Shown: piece by piece, positions 49,370 through 59,023 of the stretch
Position numbering within the stretch: position 1 is the stretch's first letter
How the letters are laid out: each line of letters begins with the position of its first letter
NCBI GenBank assembly: GCA_001661245.1
Contig: KV454011.1
Location: 2,282,987-2,346,986 of the forward strand
Source: Pachysolen tannophilus NRRL Y-2460
Lineage: Eukaryota; Ascomycota; Pichiomycetes; Alaninales; Pachysolenaceae
Reading direction: 5' to 3'
Length of the DNA stretch: 64,000 nt
Program-made: the position numbers and the translations under genes
The notes under the pieces: model-generated
Told to the model about the DNA's origin: nothing
The model's input: only the letters and a program-made list of their open reading frames with translations
The model's database searches: none

Positions 49370-51490
49370 ATGGGTTCTCAAAGTGAGAGGAGCATAATAG
49401 TGTTGTCTTCTCCTGTGTGCTGTAACAGCAATTGGAAGAATAAGCAGCCTGTATATTTGACTTTATCGAGTGAAGATGATAAAGAGAATAGTCATATTTC
49501 TTTGATAAGTTCTGAACAAAATATAGATAACAGCGGTATCAGTAGGAATAAGGAGAATGTGTTGGGAGACTTGTCGAATGTTATGGCAGATGATGAGGAA
49601 GACAGTTGTGGTGATGTTAAAGCAAGTCGGTTTAGGAGAAGAGCGGCGGTACCATTATCATCTGGGGATGATTTTATTGGGAATACAATTGTTAACCGCC
49701 CATTGAGTTCATCACCCATTAAGGAGAATATACAACCTTTGTTTGTTGAGCAATCGAATGATGGTATTTTTTCATCATCTCAGCCAACTCCAGTGGCGTA
49801 TAATAGGAATGAAAATAAAAAAATTGATTTGGTTTCAAAATCAACATCTTTATTTAATCTTGATGATTTGAATTTAAAAAATAGTGACATTGTAGAAATT
49901 ACCGATGAAGATATAATGATGGTTTCTTCTCCAAAATTACATAAGAAATGTTCTGATACTAAAAATAATAATAATTGTTTACATTCATCTTCTTTTATTT
50001 CAGATATTACAGATGTGGATTTATCAGCAAATTTGAGAAAAAAATCAAAAAGAAAATTAACAACAACTCCAACAAAGAGTGGGAATAATAATAAGAATAA
50101 TAGTAACAACAATAATAACAAGGCGCATATTTTTTCATCTGATGATGATGGTAATGAAACTGCCGATATTGATATTGAACGAATACTTGGATTCCCTTCA
50201 AGAGAGAATTCAAATACGAATCCTGCCATTAAATTGAGCTCATTAAATCCAAAATCATCTTTAATTTCCTTTTCATTTCAAACTGAAATTGAGGCAAGAA
50301 CTGCTTCAAGGTCAAAGACTTTACCTTCGAATAATTTGAAATCATCAAAATCATCAAAATCATCAAAAAAGATAACGAAAAGATCAAAATCAGAAGTGAA
50401 AAATCCTCCTCAACTTCCTCCTTCATTTCATTTGAAAAATATTATACCTACTTCAGAACAAGAAAAATGTCAACTCCTAGCATATGTCAAGGAATATAGA
50501 TCAAAAGAATTGCAATTGGCAAACAAGATAAATAGAGTCAAAGAAGATTATTTATCAGAAATGATAATGGTTTTAGAAGATTCGTTATATGATGAATTTT
50601 CTATGGATAAAGAATTACGTAAAAAATTTAATTTATTACAATTGAAAAAAGAAACAAAATCGTTACCTTTAATTTCATTTCAAAGAAAGATGAAATCAAT
50701 TTACTATAAGAAAGAGGATGTTTTTGTACCTTTAATTTTAGAAGGAGACATTGATTTTAGATTGGTTGATGAAAAGTTAATAATATTGTATTGTAAAGCA
50801 CCATATTTATCAGAATTAATGTTTGGAAATGATGAAGAAAATAATTTAATGAAAATTGTGGAAACTTTAAGAAAAACTTATAAAGACAACATACTTATGA
50901 TAATGATTGAAGGATATGAACAATTTTTAACTAAATTAAAAAATCAACAAAATAAAGAATATACAAATAAAATACGACAACAGATGATGCTTGATGAAGA
51001 ACAAGAGACCTCTTCGAAGAGGAAAAATTCCAAAAAATCAAAAGACGACGATAATCCAATAATATCATCAATTTGTTTTGAAAAATATTTAGTCAATTTG
51101 ACAATAGATCACCGTATTCATATATTTCCAACAAAATCAATCTTAGATTCAGTTGATTGGTTAATAAATTTATCATATACATTGGCAACATCGATTTATG
51201 ACAAGTCTGAAAGGTTAAAAGAGTTATCTTCGATCGGTATAATTAGATCTGGTCAGGATAATAAAGATTGTTTTTTAAAATCGTTACAGCAATTGAAATT
51301 TATGACCCAGACACTGTCTACTAAAATTTATGAAAATGGTTTAACGACAATACCTGAATTATTTGAACGTTTTGAAAAAAATGGGAAATTGGGTAATGAT
51401 CAAGACGGAAAGAAATTAGTTAGAGATACGCTTGAAACAAGTTTGAAAACTTTTTTCACTAGTGATAATCCAAATGATTTTTTAAATTGA
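49370..51490 (+). CDS. MMS4: Mms4/Eme1-like non-catalytic subunit of the Mus81 nuclease
   Basis: 706 residues (yeast Mms4 is 691). The N-terminal ~350 residues are disordered, Ser/Asn-rich and contain SSPIKEN and KRKLTTTPTK-type CDK sites. The conserved C-terminal half starts near 370 (EKCQLLAYVKEYRSKEL). The ERCC4-like domain (about 437-620) has VFVPLILEGDIDFRLVDEKLIILYC and NILMIMIEGYEQFL but lacks the ERKxxxD catalytic motif, as expected for Eme1/Mms4. Helix-hairpin-helix sequence follows. With Mus81 it resolves recombination intermediates and stalled forks. Confidence 0.85.
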   Translation: MGSQSERSIIVLSSPVCCNSNWKNKQPVYLTLSSEDDKENSHISLISSEQNIDNSGISRNKENVLGDLSNVMADDEEDSCGDVKASRFRRRAAVPLSSGDDFIGNTIVNRPLSSSPIKENIQPLFVEQSNDGIFSSSQPTPVAYNRNENKKIDLVSKSTSLFNLDDLNLKNSDIVEITDEDIMMVSSPKLHKKCSDTKNNNNCLHSSSFISDITDVDLSANLRKKSKRKLTTTPTKSGNNNKNNSNNNNNKAHIFSSDDDGNETADIDIERILGFPSRENSNTNPAIKLSSLNPKSSLISFSFQTEIEARTASRSKTLPSNNLKSSKSSKSSKKITKRSKSEVKNPPQLPPSFHLKNIIPTSEQEKCQLLAYVKEYRSKELQLANKINRVKEDYLSEMIMVLEDSLYDEFSMDKELRKKFNLLQLKKETKSLPLISFQRKMKSIYYKKEDVFVPLILEGDIDFRLVDEKLIILYCKAPYLSELMFGNDEENNLMKIVETLRKTYKDNILMIMIEGYEQFLTKLKNQQNKEYTNKIRQQMMLDEEQETSSKRKNSKKSKDDDNPIISSICFEKYLVNLTIDHRIHIFPTKSILDSVDWLINLSYTLATSIYDKSERLKELSSIGIIRSGQDNKDCFLKSLQQLKFMTQTLSTKIYENGLTTIPELFERFEKNGKLGNDQDGKKLVRDTLETSLKTFFTSDNPNDFLN

Positions 51491-51689
51491 AATTATTTAT
51501 AAAAAAACAAAAAAAAAAAAAAAAAACAAACCCCATATAAATATTTTATCTTTTTGATTTAGATTCTGAATGTAACTTCTTCACGTATTGAACTTTTGAA
51601 AAAGACCTGTATTTTTTTTTTTAATATTTTATCTACATGTTAGTAAGGAAGAAAACCTTTGTAAAAAAAAAAAAAAAAACTTTTCTTTA

Positions 51690-52547
51690 TTAAGATATTA
51701 CTTGCTTTAAAACTTTGAAATCATCTTCATTTAAACGATCTTTGATCGGTTCCAAATTCTTTAAATTTTTCGTAAGGGAATCACACTCTTGGTCATTTAA
51801 CTTGTAGTTACCACTAATCAATTCAGTTAAAATGTGAATAATCTTATCAAGTATTGAAATACTTTGATCAACGGTTAATAATTCAATCAATTCAAGAAGA
51901 ATTTTTTTCTCTTGAATAATCTGTCTTTTTTCGCTGCTAACACCAGTTGATAATAAGGAAGAAAATAACGAGAGCATTCTTAACTTCAACTTGTCCGATA
52001 AAAGAGTAGGAGATGAAGCTATCAAATCCCAACCTTTTAAATCGTTAAATTTACCATATGCATCTTCATTATGTCTTAACAATGAAGATAACGCATAAAA
52101 CGATTTTAATTTCACTTCTTCTGGTTCATCAGCATCTTTTGATATTTCTATCAAAGTCTTTAATCCATCTTCATATTTTAAAAAATCTTCCTGGGACTTT
52201 GTATTATTTTGAATCGCAGTACCTATACATGAACATGTTTGACTTTTAAACTCATCATTGCTACGTAACAATTCTATCAAAGGTTTCCAAAGTTTTAAAT
52301 TCTCAATATTGTTAGCATTATCCAAATTCTCAATCAACATCTCAAAGTTCTCAAACGCAACCTCTTTACTCTTCAGCTCCAGTTCCTCATCCATAATTAT
52401 CGCCATGCTCTGCTTCATCAATGTTGGATCATCAACTTTCCCACCAAATAACTGCGCAAGTAACTCAGGATCAGGAGTACCTATCTTCTTCTTGGCCTCC
52501 TCATCATTCGTAGAATTGGCCACAGACCACTTCAAAAGCTTTTCCAT
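51690..52547 (-). CDS. FES1: Hsp70 nucleotide exchange factor Fes1
   Basis: 285 residues from the first ATG (MEKLLKWSVANS), matching the family start; yeast Fes1 is 290. It has an armadillo-like fold with very close similarity: PDPELLAQLFGG, DDPTLMKQSMAIIM, AFENFEMLIENLDNANNIENLKLW, IGTAIQNNTKSQEDFLKY, LKSFYALSSLLRHNEDAY and PIKDRLNEDDFKVLKQV. It is the cytosolic HspBP1-type exchange factor for Ssa1, acting in release and degradation of misfolded clients. The promoter is shared with SEC8. Confidence 0.96.
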   Translation of the reverse strand: MEKLLKWSVANSTNDEEAKKKIGTPDPELLAQLFGGKVDDPTLMKQSMAIIMDEELELKSKEVAFENFEMLIENLDNANNIENLKLWKPLIELLRSNDEFKSQTCSCIGTAIQNNTKSQEDFLKYEDGLKTLIEISKDADEPEEVKLKSFYALSSLLRHNEDAYGKFNDLKGWDLIASSPTLLSDKLKLRMLSLFSSLLSTGVSSEKRQIIQEKKILLELIELLTVDQSISILDKIIHILTELISGNYKLNDQECDSLTKNLKNLEPIKDRLNEDDFKVLKQVIS

Positions 52548-52712
52548 CTTCTTATATCGTTTATTGCTATTCCCTGTTGGAACTCTCAATCACAATAACC
52601 AAGATTATATTTAATATATATTCTTTATAATTAAATAAAACCTTCTGGAAAGTTTTCACCTTTTCATATGCTTCAACAGAAGGTCGTGCGCACCATACGA
52701 ATCGAACAATGT

Positions 52713-52714
52713 TT

Positions 52715-52745
<31 letters not shown>

Positions 52746-52775
52746 ACAAATATATATATATATATATATATATAT
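52713..52775. repeat. CAA and AT microsatellites in the FES1-SEC8 promoter
   Basis: An (ACA)n run at 52713-52745 is followed by (AT)n at about 52752-52775. Both lie within 115 bases of the SEC8 ATG, and the AT run could serve as its TATA region. Confidence 0.7.
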
Positions 52776-52826
52776 TTATGTGTGATTTAAGTGTTATTGG
52801 TGTTGTGGAATCAATTGAAGTTTGTG

Positions 52827-55800
52827 ATGAGTGGTAATGTGCATTCGTCGCTTGATGAAGCGTCTGAGTTAATTTTTATCGTTGAGTCGGAATGGGCGAA
52901 ATTGGATAAGCTGGAACCTAATCCATTAGAGATTGTTTTACCGCTATTGGATAATACATCTGTTGGTTTAGCTCATAAATATTCGAGTTTCCAAAATTTG
53001 CATTCTAAAATTTCACAGAACTTGTCTAGGTGTTTAAACGAAAATAAGGATTCATTTATCAATAGTTTGAATTATTATGATCAGGCATTATCTACTTTTA
53101 ATGAATCTTATAATTTAATCAAGACAATAAAGAAAAATTTGATGGAGACAAATAATTCGATTATGGATAGTGATAATAAGATTTACCTTAGGGATATCAA
53201 TAGTAATTCGTTGTTATATTCTCAATTGATAGATACTGTTGATGCAATTGAGTTTTTAAAACATTCTACTGAATCTTTAAGTGATTTAATATTAAATGAA
53301 AAAAATTATGTGAATGCAACTAATATTATTAAAAAATGTAAAGAATTAATTCTTATTTATGATTTGAATAATGTTAAATCATTGAAACCAACTATTACTT
53401 CGTTAAATGATCAAGAAAATTCTTTAGTTGAGATTATTATCGAAGAATTAAACAATATAATTTATTTGAATTTTAGTGCAGATTGTAATAATAGAGATGA
53501 TACCATAAATGTTAATGGAAATCCTGATCTTATTGATGGGGATGATATCAGTTCCAAAATCATGTCCATAAATAGTAGCTTGGCAGATTTTTTAAATTAT
53601 TTGGAGGATCAAGAAGATGATGATGATAAATTAAGTATTGATGAAGAATTAGTTATAACAGAACAAGAACAAAATAATAATAGTAATAGTACTAATTTTT
53701 TCAATAAGATTAAACTATTATTACTTGTCTTGTTAAAACTAAATATCTTGGATAAAGTACAAGAAATATTTGTATCGAGAACTAATAGAGAGTTAAACAA
53801 ATTATTTAATCAAACAATAGATGATATTAAATTGAAAAATCCAAAAAGTTCCCAAAGTCAATTACAAAATAAGACAACAACAGAAATTTCAGATGAATTG
53901 GAATTCTTCCCTTCAAATAAAGAATCTGATATATTAACTGAGTTTTTCAACAACATTTTCAGTAAATGTCTTACTGTACTACAATATCATAGGTTAATTT
54001 ATGAAATTTCCAATAAATATAATACTAATGGTCATGTGATTTATCCAATTGACAAAATATGGAAAATAATGACAGGTGAATTATATAATTTATTGTACAA
54101 TTATCTTGTTGATGAAAATATGAAAAAAGATGTTTCAGATACTGCAAATAAAAATAACAAGACTAATAACGATAATGATAGTGTTATTAAAAGAACAAAT
54201 AATGAAGTTAAAAAAAGTAAAAAATTGTTTGAATTCCAAAAAATAGAAGATTTAAACTCAGCTCATGATTTATCCCAATTAACAACCTATTTGCAAGAAT
54301 GTTTCCCTAGTTTTTCAGTATCTTCAAAACAAAGTCCATCAATTTATTTAGCAAATAAGGAAGCTTTCACTAACTTGGAAATTTTAACTTCACCAAATTG
54401 TTTTAATATGAAATTTATTTTGAATCCTTTTTTACTATTTATCGAAGGTTCTAAAACCTGTATACCATTTTCTTCAAAATTATTGATCAATAGCAATGAC
54501 TATGAAATTGATGGTAAAATTAAGACCCCAACAGAATTTTTTATTGACTTTATGAGAAATGTATTCTTGGCAAATTTTAACGACACTTTACTATATTACT
54601 ATGATTCTATGGTTAACGATGAATTTCTAAATATTAATAGTCAATTGAGCTCCATAACTTCAAACAACACACAAACTAATGACTCTTCTTTCAATGAATT
54701 GGTTAATATAAATGGTAATATTTTTGTTTTCAAAAATTTTTTCAATTTCCAAAAGTTTTTGGTTGCTATATTGCAAGTCTTAAACACATCTACAATTTTT
54801 AAAAAAGAATATTTAAATTTGATCTTCCAGATTTTCCACATCTTTCAACTGAAAGTTTCCAACTACTATAAAGAGTTGATTTCAGAGGACAACGATGATA
54901 TTGGAGAGAAATCGCAATTGGTAAAATGGCTTTCATCACCTGATATAACCGCAGTTTCACTAAAAATATTAACCGAAAACAAGTATGAGTTAATAGTCAA
55001 GGAAATTGGATTATTGATTGATGAATCATTGATAAGTAAGGTCAATTTGAGTGTTGATATCTTGAATTCAGAGACTTTTGGAAATTTAGCACAGTTGTTA
55101 GCTAGTGTGAGCTGGATACTAAGCTGGCTTCCAGATTTACGTAAAGTTGATAGTAGTAAGGAAACCAGCAATAACGATGTTTCAGAAGTTGATAAATTTA
55201 AAGACATGTGGGAATTGTCAGACATTGGATATGGTAGTTATCGTCTAAACCATAATACTCATAGTAAGATTAATGTTTCAATAATAATGCGCGATGAATA
55301 CTTATCAAGATTTGATGCTTTTGTAAGATTTTTCCAAGATATGAACTTCAAAATTATTCTCATATTAAGATACAACTTAATTTTAAATTTAGTTTGTTAT
55401 ACCTTCAAATTTTTTAATAAGAATGATTTTACAAATGATGTACCGAACGAAAACGACATAAACATCAAAAAGTTGAATTCGATAATATTGAATTCTTTTA
55501 AAGTCTTGGTGCAAGAAAATGACCAAGGTAAACAGGCCAGAACCATTTTCCGAGGTTTATCAAAATATTTGGACAAGTTACTAATCTTGAACTCTTTTAA
55601 CATAAAAACGTTGAATCAATTGGGTTTAAATAAGATTTTCAAAAACATTTTAATATTACAGCAACTGTTCAAAATTTTAAGCATTGATCTCCATGATGAT
55701 GATGAAGTTTATGATCACGATCTGGACAATTATTTCTTCCAAGATTCATTGAAGTATTTCGAAAATTTCAAGATTACAGATAAGGGAATAATTGAACAGA

Positions 55801-56063
55801 TACTGAGTAACAGGAATCAATTTACATTACTGGAAAATAAAAATATGGTCAGGTTAATATTCAGTGAAGAACTTGCGAGCCATAACACACTAACAATGAC
55901 TTCAAACTCGACAAACAGTAACGGGTTAGGATTTGTCACTGGAAATGCTAATTCTAATAGCAATGGTCATCGTAAGACACCATCAGTCACTGCTGGAGCT
56001 GTAAAAAGATACCATGATGCTTTAAAGAAACTAGAAGATGCATATAAAAATAGGAAAAAGTAA
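52827..56063 (+). CDS. SEC8: Exocyst subunit Sec8
   Basis: 1078 residues from the first in-frame ATG (52827; MSGNVHSSLDEASELIF). Yeast Sec8 is 1065. The N-terminal coiled region has LIFIVESEWAKLDK, PNPLEIVLPLLDNTSVGLAHKYSSF and an LDDxSxG-type motif, typical of Sec8/EXOC4. The rest is long, alpha-helical and CATCHR-like, with acidic and Asn-rich loops near 250-300 and 430-470. The C-terminus ends in a basic helix (RYHDALKKLEDAYKNRKK). It is part of the octameric exocyst that tethers secretory vesicles to the plasma membrane at sites of growth. Confidence 0.85.
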   Translation: MSGNVHSSLDEASELIFIVESEWAKLDKLEPNPLEIVLPLLDNTSVGLAHKYSSFQNLHSKISQNLSRCLNENKDSFINSLNYYDQALSTFNESYNLIKTIKKNLMETNNSIMDSDNKIYLRDINSNSLLYSQLIDTVDAIEFLKHSTESLSDLILNEKNYVNATNIIKKCKELILIYDLNNVKSLKPTITSLNDQENSLVEIIIEELNNIIYLNFSADCNNRDDTINVNGNPDLIDGDDISSKIMSINSSLADFLNYLEDQEDDDDKLSIDEELVITEQEQNNNSNSTNFFNKIKLLLLVLLKLNILDKVQEIFVSRTNRELNKLFNQTIDDIKLKNPKSSQSQLQNKTTTEISDELEFFPSNKESDILTEFFNNIFSKCLTVLQYHRLIYEISNKYNTNGHVIYPIDKIWKIMTGELYNLLYNYLVDENMKKDVSDTANKNNKTNNDNDSVIKRTNNEVKKSKKLFEFQKIEDLNSAHDLSQLTTYLQECFPSFSVSSKQSPSIYLANKEAFTNLEILTSPNCFNMKFILNPFLLFIEGSKTCIPFSSKLLINSNDYEIDGKIKTPTEFFIDFMRNVFLANFNDTLLYYYDSMVNDEFLNINSQLSSITSNNTQTNDSSFNELVNINGNIFVFKNFFNFQKFLVAILQVLNTSTIFKKEYLNLIFQIFHIFQLKVSNYYKELISEDNDDIGEKSQLVKWLSSPDITAVSLKILTENKYELIVKEIGLLIDESLISKVNLSVDILNSETFGNLAQLLASVSWILSWLPDLRKVDSSKETSNNDVSEVDKFKDMWELSDIGYGSYRLNHNTHSKINVSIIMRDEYLSRFDAFVRFFQDMNFKIILILRYNLILNLVCYTFKFFNKNDFTNDVPNENDINIKKLNSIILNSFKVLVQENDQGKQARTIFRGLSKYLDKLLILNSFNIKTLNQLGLNKIFKNILILQQLFKILSIDLHDDDEVYDHDLDNYFFQDSLKYFENFKITDKGIIEQILSNRNQFTLLENKNMVRLIFSEELASHNTLTMTSNSTNSNGLGFVTGNANSNSNGHRKTPSVTAGAVKRYHDALKKLEDAYKNRKK

Positions 56064-56417
56064 AACTGACAGTATATTTTGTTATATTATAATTTTATGA
56101 TTTTTATGACTACTTTTCGTTATCTTTAATATTTCTTTAATACTTAGTGTGTCTCGTCTCGTTCGCATCTAGTTTCGAGTTTTGCCTTAATTGAACAAAA
56201 GTTCGCTTATTTATCTTTTTCGGTAATGATAAATACCGCTGTAAAAGCTGCATAAAGATATGTCCAGTACAAATGAATCGGCAAAAAATACTGAAATCAA
56301 TAGTTTTAAAGAAATAAGTAAATGGATCCTTTCAACCATGTACAGACTTTCAGAACTACTCAATTGTTGCTTCATTAATGACTTAGAAGGCTGTTTTTTT
56401 TTTGAAGATTGCGAAAA
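56064..56417. other. Intergenic region upstream of the CYB2-like gene
   Basis: About 350 bases between two plus-strand genes. It shares the 8-mer ATACCGCT with the DLD1 upstream region (56233 here, 42871 there), which is suggestive at most. No gene. Confidence 0.4.
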
Positions 56418-58157
56418 ATGATTGAAGCGTTTCGTTTGAACGTGTTAAGATTTAAATCAAAATCTCAGATCTCATTTAGCAGAGTGGTAAACTCTTTTCA
56501 GAATACTAGAAGCTACCACTATAGTAAAAACGGAAATGACAACAGTAGTGGCAACAGCAATGGTAACAGCAATGGTAGCCAGTATAAATATCATGAATAT
56601 TTCAGAATAACTGATAAGTATAGAATGAAAATCTCACTGTCGGTCGCAATTGGTGTTAATTACTATGTATTCAGTTCCTTTTCTTTAATTGAGAACCAGA
56701 CTTTTCAAACTAAGTTGTTCACTCCAGAACAAGTTTCAAGACATAATAAAAAGGAAGATTGTTGGATAGTGATCGACAACAAAATTTATGATATCACTGA
56801 GTTTTTAGGAAACCATCCTGGAGGAGCATCTGTATTATTGAAGTATGCAGGCCGTGACGCAACTGAAATCTTTAGCAAGATTCATTCAATGGACGTAATC
56901 GCTAGAAGACTATCTACTAGTGATTGTATAGGTGAATTGGTCGGCAGTTTTCCTAAAGTTGAAGAAGAAGAAGAAACAGTAAAAGAATTTATTGGAACCC
57001 GGAACCTAGAAAATGGTGTTCCACCAATATCTCTGATTTTTAATCTTTCTGATTTTGAGTTTATTGCCAAAAAGGTTCTTCCAAAGACGGCTTATACTTA
57101 TTATGCTACAGGATCCGATGATGAATTTACACTAAGAGAAAATCATCATGCTTACAGTAGGGTTTACTTTCGTCCCAAGATCTTGACAGATGTCACCAAT
57201 GTCGATATTTCTACAAAATTTCTTGATACTGAGGTTCAAGTTCCAATTTATATTACTGCTTTCGCTGGTTCGAGAATGGCACATCCAGATGGGGAATTGA
57301 ATTTGTTGAAAGCCGCAGAAAAGGAAGGTATTATTCATATGGTGCCATATCAGTTATCTTTCCCATTTACCGATTACATGAAAGAAGTTAAATCAGGTCA
57401 AGATCAATGGTGTCAGTTACATTTTTACTCAAGAGAAGAAATTGAAAACATAGGTGAGCAGCTTGCCAAGTATGAAAAGTACAAAACAGTCAAGGCTATT
57501 TGTATCAATGTAGATTTAGCATCATTGGGGAATAGAGAAAGAGACGACAAAGTTAGGTATGAATTTGATAAAGATGGTTCATTGGACGAATTTACCAGTG
57601 CTAGCGATAACAGACCTTGCTTGACTTGGACTGACATTGACAGGATTAAAAAATTGACCAATATTCCTATTATTTTGAAAGGTGTTCAAAGAGCAGAAGA
57701 TGTTATCTTAGCTCTGGAACATGGTTTAAATGGTGTTATCTTATCAAATCATGGTGGAAGGCAGTTAGATTTCTCCAAGGCACCTCTTGAAGTTCTTTCC
57801 GAAGTTCATAGAGCCACCAAAGGCGGAATTTTGCTTCCTACTAATTTCAATATATTTATTGATGGAGGTATAAGGCGTGGAAGTGATATAATTAAAGCTT
57901 TATGTTTGGGAGCTACTGGGGTTGGCTTGGGCAGACCTTTTTTATTCAGTATCTCTGGTTATGGAGAAGAAGGAGCTATTAAAGTGATACAAATTTTGAA
58001 AAACGATATGATTAGAAGTATGAAGTTATTAGGTGTTTCCAAGATATCAGAATTGAATGCAGACTTGATAGATACAAATATGTTAACTTTTAGAAATAGA
58101 CATGCTGATAAATTGTACGATCAAGTTTATGAGCAATTGCCCTTTCCAACATGCTAA
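56418..58157 (+). CDS. CYB2: CYB2-like flavocytochrome b2 (L-lactate dehydrogenase family)
   Basis: 579 residues from the ATG at 56418; yeast Cyb2 is 591. A mitochondrial presequence and a sorting-type hydrophobic stretch (about 75-95) precede a cytochrome b5 domain with axial ligands His133 (NHPGG) and His156 (KIHS). The FMN domain keeps Tyr228/229, Asp366, Lys421, His445 and Arg448 (SNHGGRQLD), the residues expected for alpha-hydroxyacid oxidation. It departs from the family at the FxQLY motif, which here is WCQLH (His335 for the active-site Tyr), and in the preceding loop. L-lactate:cytochrome c oxidoreductase is the default prediction, but this may be a paralogue with a changed substrate. 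Confidence 0.8.
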   Translation: MIEAFRLNVLRFKSKSQISFSRVVNSFQNTRSYHYSKNGNDNSSGNSNGNSNGSQYKYHEYFRITDKYRMKISLSVAIGVNYYVFSSFSLIENQTFQTKLFTPEQVSRHNKKEDCWIVIDNKIYDITEFLGNHPGGASVLLKYAGRDATEIFSKIHSMDVIARRLSTSDCIGELVGSFPKVEEEEETVKEFIGTRNLENGVPPISLIFNLSDFEFIAKKVLPKTAYTYYATGSDDEFTLRENHHAYSRVYFRPKILTDVTNVDISTKFLDTEVQVPIYITAFAGSRMAHPDGELNLLKAAEKEGIIHMVPYQLSFPFTDYMKEVKSGQDQWCQLHFYSREEIENIGEQLAKYEKYKTVKAICINVDLASLGNRERDDKVRYEFDKDGSLDEFTSASDNRPCLTWTDIDRIKKLTNIPIILKGVQRAEDVILALEHGLNGVILSNHGGRQLDFSKAPLEVLSEVHRATKGGILLPTNFNIFIDGGIRRGSDIIKALCLGATGVGLGRPFLFSISGYGEEGAIKVIQILKNDMIRSMKLLGVSKISELNADLIDTNMLTFRNRHADKLYDQVYEQLPFPTC

Positions 58158-58314
58158 TAGGTGTAGAGAGAGATAGAGAGAGATTACTAGACATAGAAAT
58201 TATTCATCTTTTGCTTTTATTCTTTTTTTTTATTTTTTATTTATCTTCAACTTCTGTTGAATAAATCAATAAAAAACTCATTTGCTGTTTTTTCTTTTCC
58301 TTTTTTACTTTTTC

Positions 58315-58431
58315 AATTTGTAGTCAGGCTCCACGGTCTGTCAGGACCGATATTATCATCAACGTCTTATATATTTTATATAAGACACAGTTGACCGTCG
58401 TGAGTTGTGGAAAAATCATCATTTACAAATT
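58315..58431 (-). ncRNA. snR73: Box C/D snoRNA snR73, exonic
   Basis: C box ATGATGA (58422-58416). The guide CTCACGACGGTC (58404-58393) is complementary to 25S GACCGUCGUGAG. The D' box is CTGT (58390-58387), C' box TTGATGA (58362-58356) and D box CTGA (58327-58324). The fifth base upstream of D' pairs with C2959 of 25S, the snR73 target in the peptidyl-transferase region. The terminal stem AATTTGTA / TACAAATT is perfect. A 10-bp hairpin (58386-58364) joins D' and C'. Confidence 0.92.
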
Positions 58432-58524
58432 CAAAAAATAAAAAAAGAATCAAAAAACAAAAATTAAATCATCTTTTGTCACCAAAAAAAATCCTTTCTT
58501 TTTGATACTAAAAAGTTGAATAAA

Positions 58525-58615
58525 ATAATAAACATCAGACTTGAAAAGGTTTCGTTTCATAGAAAATCTCAGACATATGCTTGTCATTTTAAATTTCAAA
58601 TTCATCCTCTGTAAA
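58525..58615 (-). ncRNA. snR74: Box C/D snoRNA snR74, exonic
   Basis: C box AGGATGA (58608-58602). The guide GACAAGCATATG (58585-58574) is complementary to 18S CAUAUGCUUGUC near its 5' end. D' box CTGA (58572-58569) and D box CTGA (58538-58535) follow. The fifth base upstream of D' pairs with A28 of 18S, the snR74 target. I do not see a good terminal stem, so the ends are estimates. No flanking intron signals were found. Confidence 0.9.
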
Positions 58616-58659
58616 TAAAGAAAAAAAAGAAAGAAAAAAGAAAAAAAAAAAAAAGACAT

Positions 58660-58915
58660 CTATATTGAATAAAATTAGTTAGTAAATGAATTCAAATTTT
58701 CATCATTATTATTGAGCTCTAGAGATAAAAAATTTGTGAAACCATATAGAGAGGAATAATAAGTTTCAGATAGGCATGAATGGTTATTGTAAAGAATGTA
58801 TCCTTCATATAAAATCGGACTCGTCATCTATTTGGATCATCTTCAAGTGTATAATTCCTCTTTCGTTTTATAAATTCTTCTCTTCTTTGAGCCCAATAAA
58901 CACACTGATACTTAC
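58660..58915 (-). other. Intron C of the snoRNA host transcript
   Basis: 256 bases with donor GTAAGT (58915), branch TACTAAC (58684-58678) and acceptor TAG ending at 58660. It contains snR75. The region between the snoRNA and the branch includes an ATGATGA word (58706-58700) with no matching D box. Confidence 0.8.
58751..58860 (-). ncRNA. snR75: Box C/D snoRNA snR75, intronic, possibly with two guides
   Basis: C box AAGATGA (58843-58837). The guide TAGATGACGAGT (58830-58819) is complementary to 25S CUCGUCAUCUA. The D' box is CCGA (58818-58815). The fifth base upstream of D' pairs with G2288, the snR75 target. D box CTGA (58769-58766) is preceded by CCATTCATGC (58783-58774), complementary to 25S GCAUGAAUGG, whose fifth-base rule points to G2307. 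The terminal stem is GAGGAAT / ATTCCTC. It lies inside intron C. Confidence 0.92.
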
Positions 58916-59023
58916 GAGTTATTCATTTTTGATATCAAAAATAACATTATTTTATGATACCAAAAAAAAAAGAACCACAAAATAAAGAAAGAGAAAAGAA
59001 ATAAAGCAAAAAAGAAAAAAAGG

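Noticed and set aside
42871-56240. ATACCGCT shared by the DLD1 and CYB2-like upstream regions as a common lactate element
   Set aside because: An 8-base match between two ~350-base regions is weak, and in DLD1 it is part of a hairpin next to the FCY1 stop.
58328-58345. snR73 D-box upstream sequence (ACAGACCGTG) as a second rRNA guide
   Set aside because: It matches a large-subunit rRNA sequence from other eukaryotes in the same sense, not as a complement, so it cannot pair with it as a guide.
58776-58985. 69-codon plus-strand ORF within the CYB2-NUP120 gap
   Set aside because: It overlaps snR75 and an intron on the other strand and has no recognisable protein features.
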